From Phormidium tanganyikae FI6-MK23 (GTDB lineage: Bacteria > Cyanobacteriota > Cyanobacteriia > Leptolyngbyales > Leptolyngbyaceae): DNA of 64,000 nucleotides. Every line of letters begins with the position of its first letter. The first letter of the stretch is position 1. The DNA lies in the NCBI GenBank assembly GCA_019359175.1, contig JAHHHU010000001.1, forward strand, positions 62,001-126,000. The letters are read 5' to 3'. The position numbers were made by a program, and so were the translations under genes. Shown piece by piece: positions 8,907 through 18,052 of the stretch. The notes under the pieces are model-generated. The model ran no database searches. It was not told the origin of the DNA and saw only the letters and a list, made by a program, of their open reading frames with translations.

Positions 8907-9326
8907 TCAACTATTTGGATCTTTCTCAAATCGAATAATATCGTCCTCACCGAGATACTCGCCGTTCTGAACTTCAATCATTACCAGCGGAATCACCCCA
9001 GGATTGTCCACGCGATGCGGCGTTCCCATCGGGACATAGGTAGATTGCTTTTGCATCACCATTTTCTCTTCACCATTGCACGTTACTTTTGCAGTTCCAG
9101 ACACGACGATCCAGTGTTCGCTGCGGTGATAGTGCATTTGAGTACTGATATGCGCTCCAGGCTTGATCTCAATCCGATTGATGCGATATCGCTTGGCATC
9201 TTCTAAAAGCGTCACCGTTCCCCAATGTCGAATCTCAGTCACATCAGAATCCGATGTGCGATCGACAACCGTTTCCTCAGATCGTTGGTTTTTCATAGGA
9301 ATTGCAGGTACTCCACTCTTCATCAT
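8907..9326 (-). CDS. Cupin protein, mannose-6-phosphate isomerase type II C-terminal-like
   Basis: This is a stand-alone 139-residue cupin. Motif 1 is HYHRSEHWIVVSGTAKV, with two His and the conserved Glu/His metal ligands; motif 2 is PMGTPHRVDNPG. WGTV near the start and the ending closely match the C-terminal isomerase domain of bifunctional GMP/PMI enzymes (ManC/AlgA), which interconvert mannose-6-phosphate and fructose-6-phosphate. The N-terminal nucleotidyltransferase half is absent. It may feed GDP-mannose synthesis for polysaccharides or act as an unrelated sugar-phosphate isomerase. The start could also be the ATG at 9296, which has GGAG upstream. Confidence 0.82.
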   Translation of the reverse strand: MMKSGVPAIPMKNQRSEETVVDRTSDSDVTEIRHWGTVTLLEDAKRYRINRIEIKPGAHISTQMHYHRSEHWIVVSGTAKVTCNGEEKMVMQKQSTYVPMGTPHRVDNPGVIPLVMIEVQNGEYLGEDDIIRFEKDPNS

Positions 9327-9349
9327 GCAAGAAAAAACAGATTCATCCG

Positions 9350-9381
9350 CCTAAAAATCAAAGTACCTAAAAATCAAAGTA
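9350..9381. repeat. Exact 16-bp tandem duplication across the MBOAT stop codon
   Basis: CCTAAAAATCAAAGTA occurs twice back to back (9350-9365, 9366-9381). On the minus strand it duplicates the last codons of the MBOAT gene, including its TAG, so a second unused copy of the YFDF-stop end lies just downstream. Confidence 0.9.
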
Positions 9382-10857
9382 AATGTATCGAGTTCCTGCT
9401 TCTGGCGCAAGTTGCCATACCGCATACCAGCACAGCGGAACCAGCAACAGTTTTAAATGCCAAGTGAGATTCAGCTTTAGTCCTCGCTGGAAGACGTAAG
9501 TTAAGAGCATGATTAGCCCGATCGCGGCAAAAATCATCGCAATCTGAGGCGGATACAGCCCCACGGCTTCTCCATAAACTTTTTGAGCATACTGTACATC
9601 AGCAGAATACCCCCACAACCGCTGCACCACTTTCCAAGCCGAATCGACATTGGGCAATCGGAAAAATAACCAAGACACAAACACCACCGTCTGAGTGAGT
9701 GCCCATCCGACAATCACACCCGGCAAACTCGCCCAGAGAACCTCAACCCACTCAAATCGTTTTGCGATCGCATGATTCAACCGATGAATCGCTAGCCCCA
9801 AACCGTGAATTCCGCCCCATGCGACAAAGCCCCACGCCGCCCCGTGCCAAATTCCCGCAATCAGCATCACGATAATCAAGTTCAAGCAAGTCCGTACTAA
9901 TCCCTGTCGCGATCCGCCCAGTGGAAAATAAAGATAGTTCCGCAGCCAGTCGCCCAGCGTCATGTGCCAGCGCCGCCAAAAATCAGCCAGACTCGTTGTG
10001 AGATAAGGAAAATTAAAGTTCTCTGGTAGCTCGATTCCTAATAGCAACGCACTTCCCCGCGCCACATCCACATATCCGCTGAAGTCGAGATAAAGCTGCA
10101 AGCCGTAAGCGACGATCGCAATCCAGACATCAGTGCTTCCCGCTCGCTGAATATTGTCAAAGCTAAGATTGACCAATCCATTTAAGCGATCGGCAACCAG
10201 TCCTTTCTTAATCGCACCGCAAGCAATTAACCATAATCCTTCAGTAATCTGCGGCATTTGTGGCGCTTGAATCGCGCTGAACTGCCCTGCAAATGGGTGA
10301 TATCGCGTAATCGGGCCTGAAATTAGTTTTGCAAAAAACAACTTATACGCCGCAAAATCAAGAAAGCCCTGAGCCGCAGGCGCACCGCGATACACATCGA
10401 CTAAGTAAGCAATGCACTCGAAGCAAAAGAAGCTGATCCCCAAAGGTGCAATCAGATTGAGATCCGCCCAATTTGCGCTTTGCTGAAAGTTCGGCAGATT
10501 AAACGTCGCGCCGATCGTTGAAAAGATAAACGGCACATATTTAAACCCCAGCAACAGCAGCACGTTGAGAAAAATCCCGCCGCACAGCACCCGCAGACGT
10601 CTTTGATTCCAATCCGCTTGAGCAAACTGCCAATCTTCAATTCTCCAATCCGGCGGTACGCCCAGCGCCCGCCCCAGCCAGTAGTTGATCACCGTCGCCA
10701 CGAGTAGCAGCGGAATATACTGCGCTTGCAGTGAGGCATAAAAAACCAAACTGGTGAGAAATAACAGCCACGATCGCAGCCAGGTTGATCGCACTGACCA
10801 GAACACCCCAATGACACAAAGTAGAAAAACGGCGTACAGCGGGGAAAGAAATTGCAT
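9367..10857 (-). CDS. MBOAT family O-acyltransferase (AlgI-like)
   Basis: This 496-residue integral membrane protein has about ten hydrophobic segments. The MBOAT core is plain: FWRRWHMTLGDWLRNYLYFPLGGSR followed by GIWHGAAWGFVAWGGIHG, whose second His is the likely catalytic one. AlgI/DltB-type proteins take acyl groups from the cytoplasm and pass them across the membrane for O-acetylation of exported polysaccharides. AlgI normally works with an AlgJ/AlgX-like periplasmic transferase, and none is adjacent here. The neighbouring PMI-like cupin gene lies 40 bases downstream on the same strand, suggesting a polysaccharide-modification pair. The ATG at 10857 is the first in frame. Confidence 0.88.
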   Translation of the reverse strand: MQFLSPLYAVFLLCVIGVFWSVRSTWLRSWLLFLTSLVFYASLQAQYIPLLLVATVINYWLGRALGVPPDWRIEDWQFAQADWNQRRLRVLCGGIFLNVLLLLGFKYVPFIFSTIGATFNLPNFQQSANWADLNLIAPLGISFFCFECIAYLVDVYRGAPAAQGFLDFAAYKLFFAKLISGPITRYHPFAGQFSAIQAPQMPQITEGLWLIACGAIKKGLVADRLNGLVNLSFDNIQRAGSTDVWIAIVAYGLQLYLDFSGYVDVARGSALLLGIELPENFNFPYLTTSLADFWRRWHMTLGDWLRNYLYFPLGGSRQGLVRTCLNLIIVMLIAGIWHGAAWGFVAWGGIHGLGLAIHRLNHAIAKRFEWVEVLWASLPGVIVGWALTQTVVFVSWLFFRLPNVDSAWKVVQRLWGYSADVQYAQKVYGEAVGLYPPQIAMIFAAIGLIMLLTYVFQRGLKLNLTWHLKLLLVPLCWYAVWQLAPEAGTRYIYFDF

Positions 10858-11202
10858 AGCGCGAAAAAACTCGATCGCGTCTAGTGTACTGGCAAATATC
10901 GATCTCAGTACAATTCATCAAAAAAAGACAAGCAAACAGAAAAAAGCAGCCCGAAAGCTGCTTTTCAGATACGAAGGGTTATCTACACACTGTCCAATGA
11001 ACGAGCAATAAATTCTCAGGATTCCAGCCCACACTGGCTTTCTTAGTGTGCGTGGTTTTAGCTCGATCGCATAGAACTCAATGGACACTCTAACAACCGT
11101 CCCAGACTTGCCGCTTGATCCTGGTTGTGCCTCGCCATAATAAATACAGCGTTTAACTGTCCCTTGCCCTGTAACTCATCTGAGTTCAGGGCAGTTTTGT
11201 GT
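10858..11202. other. Intergenic region with two hairpins
   Basis: This region separates the metalloprotease gene (upstream on the minus strand) from the MBOAT gene. It holds an imperfect hairpin at about 11170-11195 (GCCCTGaACTC on the minus strand pairing with GAGTtaCAGGGC) and the terminator at 10942-10965. The MBOAT promoter must lie close to 10860-10940. No gene is seen. Confidence 0.5.
10942..10965 (-). terminator. Terminator for the metalloprotease gene
   Basis: On the minus strand AAAAGCAGC, a 6-base loop and GCTGCTTTT are followed by further T residues. It would end the transcript about 240 bases after the metalloprotease stop and protect the MBOAT promoter. Confidence 0.75.
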
Positions 11203-13509
11203 TTAAGCTGCGATCGCATCCACTAAAGTTGGCGAAATCAGTTGGGTGCGGACAGAACTGAGACAGCGACCGCAAGCACATTTGTAAGCAGCAAGGGTAG
11301 AAGTCGATCGCTGAATTTCGCTGGTGGGATCTGCATCAGTCGAGCCTTCAGAAAGCGTTGCAGTCCGAACTGTAGGCAGCGTGTACGGTTGAACTGCGCC
11401 AAAATTCACATTCCAGCCCAGATCGCGCAGCGCTCCCAAGGTCAAACTGCTCATCGGCATCACTACACCTGGAGTCTCAGCAAACGGGGTCATCAGTTCC
11501 GTATCGAATCGCGTTTCGTCCCAGTGATAGAAGATCTGCGGCTCGATCGGGATTGCAGTCGGTTTGAAGGTTCCAAGCAGATCGCCGTAAGCCGTTCCTG
11601 CATAACTGTCTGCGCGATAAGTGACGCTTGTACGGTTAATCCAGTTCTTCCCTGCAAGCAGCGTTGAGCCGTCAGAGAACGAGAACTGTAGCGGTTCCCA
11701 GACTGTGCCGAAGCCGAAGACGTGAGCGAATTCATGAATCATGATATCGCGCAGATAAATCGGATTGGCGTTGAACTCAGCGAATTTACGGATGTTTAGA
11801 GTACTGCTGCCGCGCGTAATTACGATGTTGTCCGCTGTGTCTAGCGTCAGGGATGGGCCGGATAGAGCAAGAGTTCCGGTGTCCGCGATGCCATCTTGGG
11901 ACACGAGATTTTCACCTGTTAGCGCGATCGGTAAAATGTTCGATCGTGTGATTGCACTGCGATTGAGAATCACTCCTTCCCAGAATCGCGCCGCTTGATT
12001 GATCGCATCTTGCGCCGCTGCACTCAGTCCCGCAAGCGAATCCGCAAAATTTAGCTCAATTTTGAATTGCTGATCGTCGCTAGCAGCAGCAGTAAAGCCT
12101 GTAGAAACGGTGTAGTCGGCGGTTTGATTGTTGTAGTTGAGAACCTGCACAAAGTAAGTTCCAGGCGCAATCAATCGCCGGATCGACTCATTGGTCGTGC
12201 CGCGCTCCCATTGCCAAGCGAGAATTTCGCCGTTATCGATCGCGCCGTTGCCATTTGTATCCTGAATCAACCGGACATCTGCATCTCCAGTCAGTGCAGT
12301 TAGCCCAGCGGTAAAGATGCCGGATTGCCCGATCGTAAAGCGGTAAAAATCACTCAAGTTTCCAGCATCAACGCGATCGCGTTGAGAGAAGATCGGAGTC
12401 TGAATCTCAGCCGTTGCAAAACTATCGCTCCCGGTTATGGTTCCAGTGCGTGAGATTAATTGGGTTGGAGTGTTCAGCAGCGAGGCAGAACGTTCATACA
12501 ACGCAATCGGTTGCCAATCTAAATCGGGTTCGGTTAGAACGCTTGCGGTATTGCTCACACTGCCGTTTTGGACAAACCAGCCGAGGAGTTCTCCGGTCGA
12601 TGGGTTACGCCACAGTAAATCAGTCGTGCCGTCTTTATTAAGATCAGTTGCGCTGAGGGCTTGCCAACTGGAATCGATCGATGTTCCTGATTTAATCTGC
12701 GATCGCGTTGTGCCGTTGTAGAGCCAAAATTGCGTTTCACCTGTGCGATCGTTGCGCCAAAATAAGTCGGGATTGCGATCTCCGTTGAAGTCTCCCATTC
12801 CTGCAACTTTCCAATCGAGACTCGGAGCCGAACCGAGAGACAGTCCTTGACCTAGTACCCCATTGTTCATCACCCAGACAACAGTTTCTGCGGTGTTGAT
12901 GTTGTACCAGATTAGATCTGGAGAGCGATCGACGTTGAGATCTGCAATGCCTTGAACCCGCCAGCCTCCGGAACCCGTTGAAGCAATGAGCGGCTTAGAA
13001 ACAATGCTGGTTCCGTTGAGAAACCAGATCGAAGTACCGCCCGTCTGCAAATTGTGCCAAAGGACATCCGTTGAGCCGTCATTGTTGAAGTCTGCAAGTC
13101 CTTGTACCTTCCAATCGAAATCATTGACAGTGTGCAGCGCGATCGATTGCGCCACTGTTCCATTGTTCAATTGCCAAATTCGGACTCCTCCGGTTTTGAA
13201 GTTGCGCCAGAGTAAATCTTGCTGTCCGTCGCGGTTGAAGTCGGCAATCCCGGCGACTTGCCAGTTTTCATCGGATTCGGTCGGTAAGTCCTGGCGGGTC
13301 GCTGCGTTGGAGCCGTTTAGTGACCAAATTTGGGTTGCGCCAGTAAAGGCATTGCGAGAGAGCAAATTGGCGGTTGTCGAAGTGCTACCGAGTTGAAATG
13401 CAGATAGAACGCTTTCTTCTCCGATCCCAGTTCGCGCTGAAATTCTTTGAGAATCTGGGTCGAGCAGTGCTGTTGAAGCATCGATCGTATTGGGCAAAGA
13501 ACTAACCAT
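11203..13509 (-). CDS. FG-GAP repeat / leishmanolysin-like (M8) zinc metalloprotease
   Basis: This is a 768-residue multidomain protein. Residues of about 45-340 form about six FG-GAP/VCBS-like repeats (pattern W-x-V-x-G-x-A-D-F-N-x-D-G-x-x-D-L-L-W, then T-G-x-x-x-I-W-x-L-N). A PPC-like beta-sandwich (ADVRLIQDTNGNGAIDNGE, then APGTYFVQVLNYN) covers about 370-470. The peptidase domain has HEFAHVFGFGTVW (H592, E593, H596), a distant third His in HWDE (H662) and a Met-turn-like MPMSSLTLGALRDLGW, the layout of M8 leishmanolysins. The last 30 residues carry an odd KCACGRC motif. There is no classical signal peptide, so type I secretion is possible. A GGAG sits 9-12 bases before the ATG. Confidence 0.82.
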   Translation of the reverse strand: MVSSLPNTIDASTALLDPDSQRISARTGIGEESVLSAFQLGSTSTTANLLSRNAFTGATQIWSLNGSNAATRQDLPTESDENWQVAGIADFNRDGQQDLLWRNFKTGGVRIWQLNNGTVAQSIALHTVNDFDWKVQGLADFNNDGSTDVLWHNLQTGGTSIWFLNGTSIVSKPLIASTGSGGWRVQGIADLNVDRSPDLIWYNINTAETVVWVMNNGVLGQGLSLGSAPSLDWKVAGMGDFNGDRNPDLFWRNDRTGETQFWLYNGTTRSQIKSGTSIDSSWQALSATDLNKDGTTDLLWRNPSTGELLGWFVQNGSVSNTASVLTEPDLDWQPIALYERSASLLNTPTQLISRTGTITGSDSFATAEIQTPIFSQRDRVDAGNLSDFYRFTIGQSGIFTAGLTALTGDADVRLIQDTNGNGAIDNGEILAWQWERGTTNESIRRLIAPGTYFVQVLNYNNQTADYTVSTGFTAAASDDQQFKIELNFADSLAGLSAAAQDAINQAARFWEGVILNRSAITRSNILPIALTGENLVSQDGIADTGTLALSGPSLTLDTADNIVITRGSSTLNIRKFAEFNANPIYLRDIMIHEFAHVFGFGTVWEPLQFSFSDGSTLLAGKNWINRTSVTYRADSYAGTAYGDLLGTFKPTAIPIEPQIFYHWDETRFDTELMTPFAETPGVVMPMSSLTLGALRDLGWNVNFGAVQPYTLPTVRTATLSEGSTDADPTSEIQRSTSTLAAYKCACGRCLSSVRTQLISPTLVDAIAA

Positions 13510-13780
13510 CGTTGATTCTCCTGCCGCGCAATCTTTTCTGTTCCGACAAAATTCGACTCAAAACGAGGCAACATCGTTGCCCGATACTTGTATCCACTGT
13601 GTTGCTAACGCCTCGCGATCGCTCAAAACCGTTGATTACTGCTTTCGGTAGATTCTGACAAGCACCCAATTTTGAGGAGTAGATTTACGTACCCTCGGCG
13701 ATCATTTTATTCGGAAACTTCCGTAAATATCGAACCTCTCGATAAAGATTTTACAAAGTGGTTACGAACGGTGCGTAAAG

Positions 13781-14128
13781 CTACAGTAACCTCAGAATAA
13801 ATGGATATCTATACGGTTGATCGGGTCGATCGATTACTTTGAGGATCGCGAGAATTGGCAGCAACCAGCTACAAATCAAAAGCCCAACGCCGATCACGAT
13901 CGCGATTGGAATTCCAATGACGGTGACAGCCAAAAGACCTGCTAAAATCCCATATACGTACAAATTGATATGGAAATTGAGCGCTTCACGTGCATTATCT
14001 TTAATTACCCAATCGTCCGTAATTAGCAGAATGACGATCGGGATTCCGACTGAAACCAGCGTGGCGCTGAAAAAGACTGAGCCATGACAAAGTGCAGAGA
14101 GAAGTTTTTGCTGTCCGGTCGTTCTCAT
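13781..14128 (-). CDS. DUF4870 membrane protein
   Basis: This 115-residue protein has three or four hydrophobic helices (ALCHGSVFFSATLVSVGIPI, LYVYGILAGLLAVTVIGIPI, VIGVGLLICSWLLPILAI). The motif WVIKDNAREALNFHINLYVY between helices is the conserved D-x-A-R-E-A-L-N-F-x-x-N element of DUF4870 (Tic20-like fold) proteins. The function is unknown. The ATG at 14128 matches the family N-terminus. It is divergent from prfC, with 128 bases between. Confidence 0.85.
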   Translation of the reverse strand: MRTTGQQKLLSALCHGSVFFSATLVSVGIPIVILLITDDWVIKDNAREALNFHINLYVYGILAGLLAVTVIGIPIAIVIGVGLLICSWLLPILAILKVIDRPDQPYRYPFILRLL

Positions 14129-14256
14129 TGGTTCGATTCAACTCAACGCTTTTGAATCTAGCGACAAACGCACCGAATTTGTCGCTATCTTTAAAGTATT
14201 GTGATGTATTGGGATTTCCCAGTCGCCAATTACAAGCCTAACTCTGAGCAAACAGA

Positions 14257-15885
14257 ATGTCGATCGAACTTGACCCCGAATTGCAGGAAGCCGTAGAGCG
14301 GCGACGAAATTTCGCGATTATTTCTCACCCGGATGCCGGAAAAACGACGCTGACTGAAAAGCTGTTGCTGTACGGGGGAGCGATTCATGAGGCGGGAGCG
14401 GTGAAAGCTCGTCGTGCCCAACGTCATGCAACTTCGGACTGGATGGCAATGGAGCAACAGCGGGGAATTTCGATCACGTCCACGGTGCTGCAATTCGAGT
14501 ATCAGGCGTGTCAGATTAATTTGCTCGATACGCCGGGACACCAAGATTTTAGTGAAGATACGTATCGCACGCTCGCAGCGGCAGATAATGCTGTGATGCT
14601 GATCGACGCGGCGAAAGGCTTAGAGCCACAGACTCGGAAGCTGTTTGAAGTGTGTCGAATGAGAGAGCTGCCGATTTTCACGTTTGTGAATAAGCTCGAT
14701 CGTCCCGGACGTAGCCCGATCGATCTCATGGACGAAATCGAGCAGGAGTTAGGACTGCAAACCTACGCGGTGAACTATCCGATCGGGATGGGCGATCAAT
14801 TTAAAGGAGTATTCGATCGACGGACTCGCAAGATTCACTTGTTTGAGCGGAGTCTGCATGGAAGCCGCGAAGCACGAGATACGATCGTTGATCTGGGCGA
14901 TCCAAATATCGAAACGCTGCTGGACAAAGATGTTTACTATCAGTTCAAAGACGAATTGGAACTGATCGAAGGAATTGGCTCAGAGTTCGATCGTGATGCG
15001 ATTCACAGCGGTCGGATGACTCCGATCTTTTTCGGCAGTGCAATGACAAATTTCGGGGTTGAGTTGTTCTTAAATTCTTTCCTAGATTACGCCTTGAAAC
15101 CTGGAACGCACGCCAGCACCAGAGGCGAGATCGCACCGACTTATCCAGAATTTTCAGGCTTCGTGTTCAAACTTCAGGCGAATATGGATCCAAAACACCG
15201 CGATCGTGTTGCCTTTGTTCGCGTCTGTTCTGGGAAATTTGAGAAAGATATGGTGGTAAGCCATGCCAGAACAGGCAAAACGGTGCGTCTATCGCGTCCT
15301 CAAAAGCTATTTGCTCAAGATCGCGAAGTGATCGAAGAAGCCTATCCGGGTGATGTAATCGGGTTGAATAATCCGGGCGTTTTTGCGATCGGGGACACGA
15401 TCTACAACGGTCAAAAACTAGAGTACGAAGGAATTCCCTGCTTCTCACCCGAACTCTTCGCTTATCTGAGAAATCCGAACCCGTCGAAATTCAAGCAGTT
15501 TCGCAAAGGGGTGTCCGAACTCCGCGAAGAAGGCGCAGTACAGATCATGTATTCTGCAGACGAAGCGAAACGCGATCCGATTCTTGCGGCAGTCGGACAA
15601 CTGCAAATGGAAGTGGTGCAATTCAGGCTGCAAAACGAATACGGAGTCGAAACGCTGGTCGAATATCTACCGTACACGGTCGCGCGTTGGGTCGATGGCG
15701 GTTGGGACGCACTGCAAAAAGTTGGTCGCATTTTCAACACGCTCGCGGTAAAAGACAGTTGGGAACGTCCGGTTTTACTCTTCCGTAACGAGTGGAACTG
15801 TCAGCAGCTTCAAGGAGATCATCCTGAGTTGAAATTGAGTGCGATCGCGCCTGTTGTTTCTGGCAAGCAGCCCGTTGACATCTAA
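14257..15885 (+). CDS. prfC: Peptide chain release factor 3
   Basis: This 542-residue translational GTPase removes RF1/RF2 from the ribosome after termination. G1 is [12 protein letters not shown], the switch I region has [10 protein letters not shown]3 is DTPGHQDF, and G4 is NKLDR. Length and the opening [17 protein letters not shown] are exactly RF3-like and unlike EF-G or LepA. The C-terminal part ([37 protein letters not shown]) matches RF3 domains II and III. It acts in the cytoplasm. A hairpin after the stop separates it from the convergent hydrolase gene. Confidence 0.97.
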   Translation: MSIELDPELQEAVERRRNFAIISHPDAGKTTLTEKLLLYGGAIHEAGAVKARRAQRHATSDWMAMEQQRGISITSTVLQFEYQACQINLLDTPGHQDFSEDTYRTLAAADNAVMLIDAAKGLEPQTRKLFEVCRMRELPIFTFVNKLDRPGRSPIDLMDEIEQELGLQTYAVNYPIGMGDQFKGVFDRRTRKIHLFERSLHGSREARDTIVDLGDPNIETLLDKDVYYQFKDELELIEGIGSEFDRDAIHSGRMTPIFFGSAMTNFGVELFLNSFLDYALKPGTHASTRGEIAPTYPEFSGFVFKLQANMDPKHRDRVAFVRVCSGKFEKDMVVSHARTGKTVRLSRPQKLFAQDREVIEEAYPGDVIGLNNPGVFAIGDTIYNGQKLEYEGIPCFSPELFAYLRNPNPSKFKQFRKGVSELREEGAVQIMYSADEAKRDPILAAVGQLQMEVVQFRLQNEYGVETLVEYLPYTVARWVDGGWDALQKVGRIFNTLAVKDSWERPVLLFRNEWNCQQLQGDHPELKLSAIAPVVSGKQPVDI

Positions 15886-15942
15886 AAAATAGGTGGGATG
15901 AGCATCTGACACCCATAGCAAAATGCCTACCCCACAACAATT

Positions 15943-15982
15943 GCAGTGATATTGGTTCTCATTCTTTAACTAATATCACTGC
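15943..15982. terminator. Hairpin between prfC and the convergent hydrolase
   Basis: GCAGTGATATTGGTT pairs with AACTAATATCACTGC across a 10-base loop. The right arm overlaps the stop codon of the minus-strand hydrolase (15966-15968). There is little T-run, so it may be a weak bidirectional terminator or an RNA-stabilising hairpin. Confidence 0.6.
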
Positions 15983-17012
15983 CCCAGCTTGGATTCCGTT
16001 TGATCACGATTTCGCGCTTATCGATCATCGTCATTAACGCAGGGAGATCCGGCGAGGCTTTGCTGGTGAGTTTTAGTTCTGCAACCGCTTGATCGCAGGT
16101 CTTACCCTCGGTCATGCGGTAGGCAATTTCTTCGATGTCTGCCCAAGCCAGATCACTCTGCACAAAAGCTTTTGCCATCACGTTGAGTAGATTTTCCCAA
16201 TTGTTGCCCTCGGCTTTGGTCATCATCGTATGTGGAATATTGAGCGCCCGATCGAATCTGTAGTACCAAGTTTTCGGCTGACGAACTAAAAGATTTTCAA
16301 ACAACGTCTCGTGATCCGTATTGCTTACAGCGCGATCAGCTTCGGTGGAAATCACAAACATTGGCGGAGACGCAGCACTTTTCGATCGCTTTAACACTTC
16401 GCCACCGAGATCGAGAAAGACTCGCAGATCTGGAAAGGTAAAACCTTCATAGCCGATCGGCTCACCAGGTTGATCATTCTGCCATTCAAAATAAGTGTTA
16501 AGCACTTTGACAAACAGATCGATCACTTTATTGCTGCTGCTGAGATATGCCGCGAACAGTAAAGCGCGATCGATTTGGCGTGGTTTTTCCAACGCCAACC
16601 ACGCCGCCAATGTCCCACCACCGGACAGCCCACCGACCACGACTTTATCCCCAAAGCGTTGAGCCTGCTGCAACCATGCGAGTGCAAATCGCTTGTAGGT
16701 GTCTGCATCTTTCGGCAAGGGGGGCGGATTTTGTCCGTTCCAATCGCCCGCATAACCATGCCCTGGCAATCGGGGAATGATCACGTTGTAGCCCGCTTGG
16801 TAAAACATCCGCCCCATCGGTAGAAACTGATGCGTAGCTGAGGTAAACCCGTGAAAGAACAGACACACTTTCGGAGTCGGTGCAGAATGCAGAAGAAACT
16901 GCGATCGACAAGCATCATTGCGAATCGGTAGTTGATCTTCTTTCTGTTTGGTTTGCAAGGGGAGTGATCTTGCCGCAGTCGAGTAGCTAATCGGAGTTGG
17001 ATTGGTGGGCAT
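15966..17012 (-). CDS. Alpha/beta hydrolase
   Basis: This 348-residue protein has an alpha/beta-hydrolase core. FFHGFTSATHQF holds the oxyanion-hole HG motif, VVGGLSGGGTLAAW carries the nucleophile Ser in G-L-S-G-G, ISTEADRAVSN gives the likely Asp, and NIPHTMMTKAEG the catalytic His. GHGYAGDW and ADTYKRFALAWLQQA resemble carboxylesterase/monoacylglycerol-lipase-type enzymes. The C-terminal 70 residues form an extra helical tail. No signal peptide is seen, so it is probably cytoplasmic. The substrate is unknown. argB is the next gene upstream on the same strand, 40 bases away, but no functional link is obvious. Confidence 0.85.
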   Translation of the reverse strand: MPTNPTPISYSTAARSLPLQTKQKEDQLPIRNDACRSQFLLHSAPTPKVCLFFHGFTSATHQFLPMGRMFYQAGYNVIIPRLPGHGYAGDWNGQNPPPLPKDADTYKRFALAWLQQAQRFGDKVVVGGLSGGGTLAAWLALEKPRQIDRALLFAAYLSSSNKVIDLFVKVLNTYFEWQNDQPGEPIGYEGFTFPDLRVFLDLGGEVLKRSKSAASPPMFVISTEADRAVSNTDHETLFENLLVRQPKTWYYRFDRALNIPHTMMTKAEGNNWENLLNVMAKAFVQSDLAWADIEEIAYRMTEGKTCDQAVAELKLTSKASPDLPALMTMIDKREIVIKRNPSWGSDIS

Positions 17013-17052
17013 GGCAGAAAAGATGCAAACAGTAAATTCAGAGTGCCCGACT

Positions 17053-17946
17053 CTACATCATGAATTCTGAGCCGACAATCATCGAACCCGTGCCTTCATC
17101 CGTAAAGATTTCGAGCAGGAGCGAATGCGGCATTCGTCCATCCACGATATGAGCCGCTTTTACCCCCTGTGCTAGCGATCGTACACAACAATTCACTTTC
17201 GGAATCATTCCTCCCGAAACAATGCCGTCATCAATCAGTTTTCGCGCTTTCTGAATGTCTAAGCGTGGAATTAACGTCGATGAATCTTTGTAATCGCGCA
17301 GAATGCCCGCTGTATCCGTGAGCAAAATCAATTTCTCGGCTCCCAATGCCGCTGCAATTTCACCCGCAACGGTGTCTGCATTGATGTTGTACGCCTGTCC
17401 GAGTTCGTCCGCTGCCACGCTCGAAACGACCGGAATATGACCATCTTTCACCAGCGTTTCGAGAATTTGAGGATTCACGCGCGTCACTTCTCCGACAAAA
17501 CCGATGCCTTCTTCGTCTGCCGGACGCGCTTCAAACAGTCCACCATCTTTGCCGCATAGCCCGACTGCCGAACCACCCGCCTGATTAATCAGCGCCACGA
17601 TTTCCTTATTGACGCGACCGACTAGCACCATTTCCACCACGTCCATCGTCGCGGCATCTGTTACCCGTAATCCGTTCTTAAACTGTGCTTCGATGCCCAA
17701 TTTGTTGAGCCAGGAATTGATTTCAGGCCCGCCTCCATGCACGAGGATCGGACGCAACCCGACGCACGCCATAAACACGACATCGCGGATGACTTTTTCT
17801 TTCAGGGTGCTGTCCTTCATCGCTGCGCCGCCGTATTTCACTACGATCGTGCGTCCAGTGAACTGTTGAATGTAGGGAAGCGCTTCGCTGAGAACACGAA
17901 CGCGGGTTTCTGCGGCACTTTGAAGGGATTCGCTGTCTTTGAGCAT
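17053..17946 (-). CDS. argB: Acetylglutamate kinase
   Basis: This is the second enzyme of arginine synthesis, phosphorylating N-acetyl-L-glutamate. Visible motifs are VVKYGGAAM (phosphate-binding Lys), LVHGGGPEI, and [20 protein letters not shown]. In cyanobacteria the enzyme is activated by binding PII (GlnB), which relieves arginine feedback; the N-terminal helix [15 protein letters not shown] is the arginine-sensitive element of the family. I use the ATG at 17946 (MLKDSESL), giving 297 residues, because the longer frame starts at a GTG and adds 18 residues that do not look like family members. The TPR gene lies 106 bases upstream. Confidence 0.96.
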   Translation of the reverse strand: MLKDSESLQSAAETRVRVLSEALPYIQQFTGRTIVVKYGGAAMKDSTLKEKVIRDVVFMACVGLRPILVHGGGPEINSWLNKLGIEAQFKNGLRVTDAATMDVVEMVLVGRVNKEIVALINQAGGSAVGLCGKDGGLFEARPADEEGIGFVGEVTRVNPQILETLVKDGHIPVVSSVAADELGQAYNINADTVAGEIAAALGAEKLILLTDTAGILRDYKDSSTLIPRLDIQKARKLIDDGIVSGGMIPKVNCCVRSLAQGVKAAHIVDGRMPHSLLLEIFTDEGTGSMIVGSEFMM

Positions 17947-18052
17947 GGAACCAATATTTTTAGTTGAGGTAATCTGATTTACGATCGCGTACTTTAACAC
18001 CCGCAGATCGTGATCTAAGTTACCGTTTGGTACAACTTAATGTTTGTTTTTC

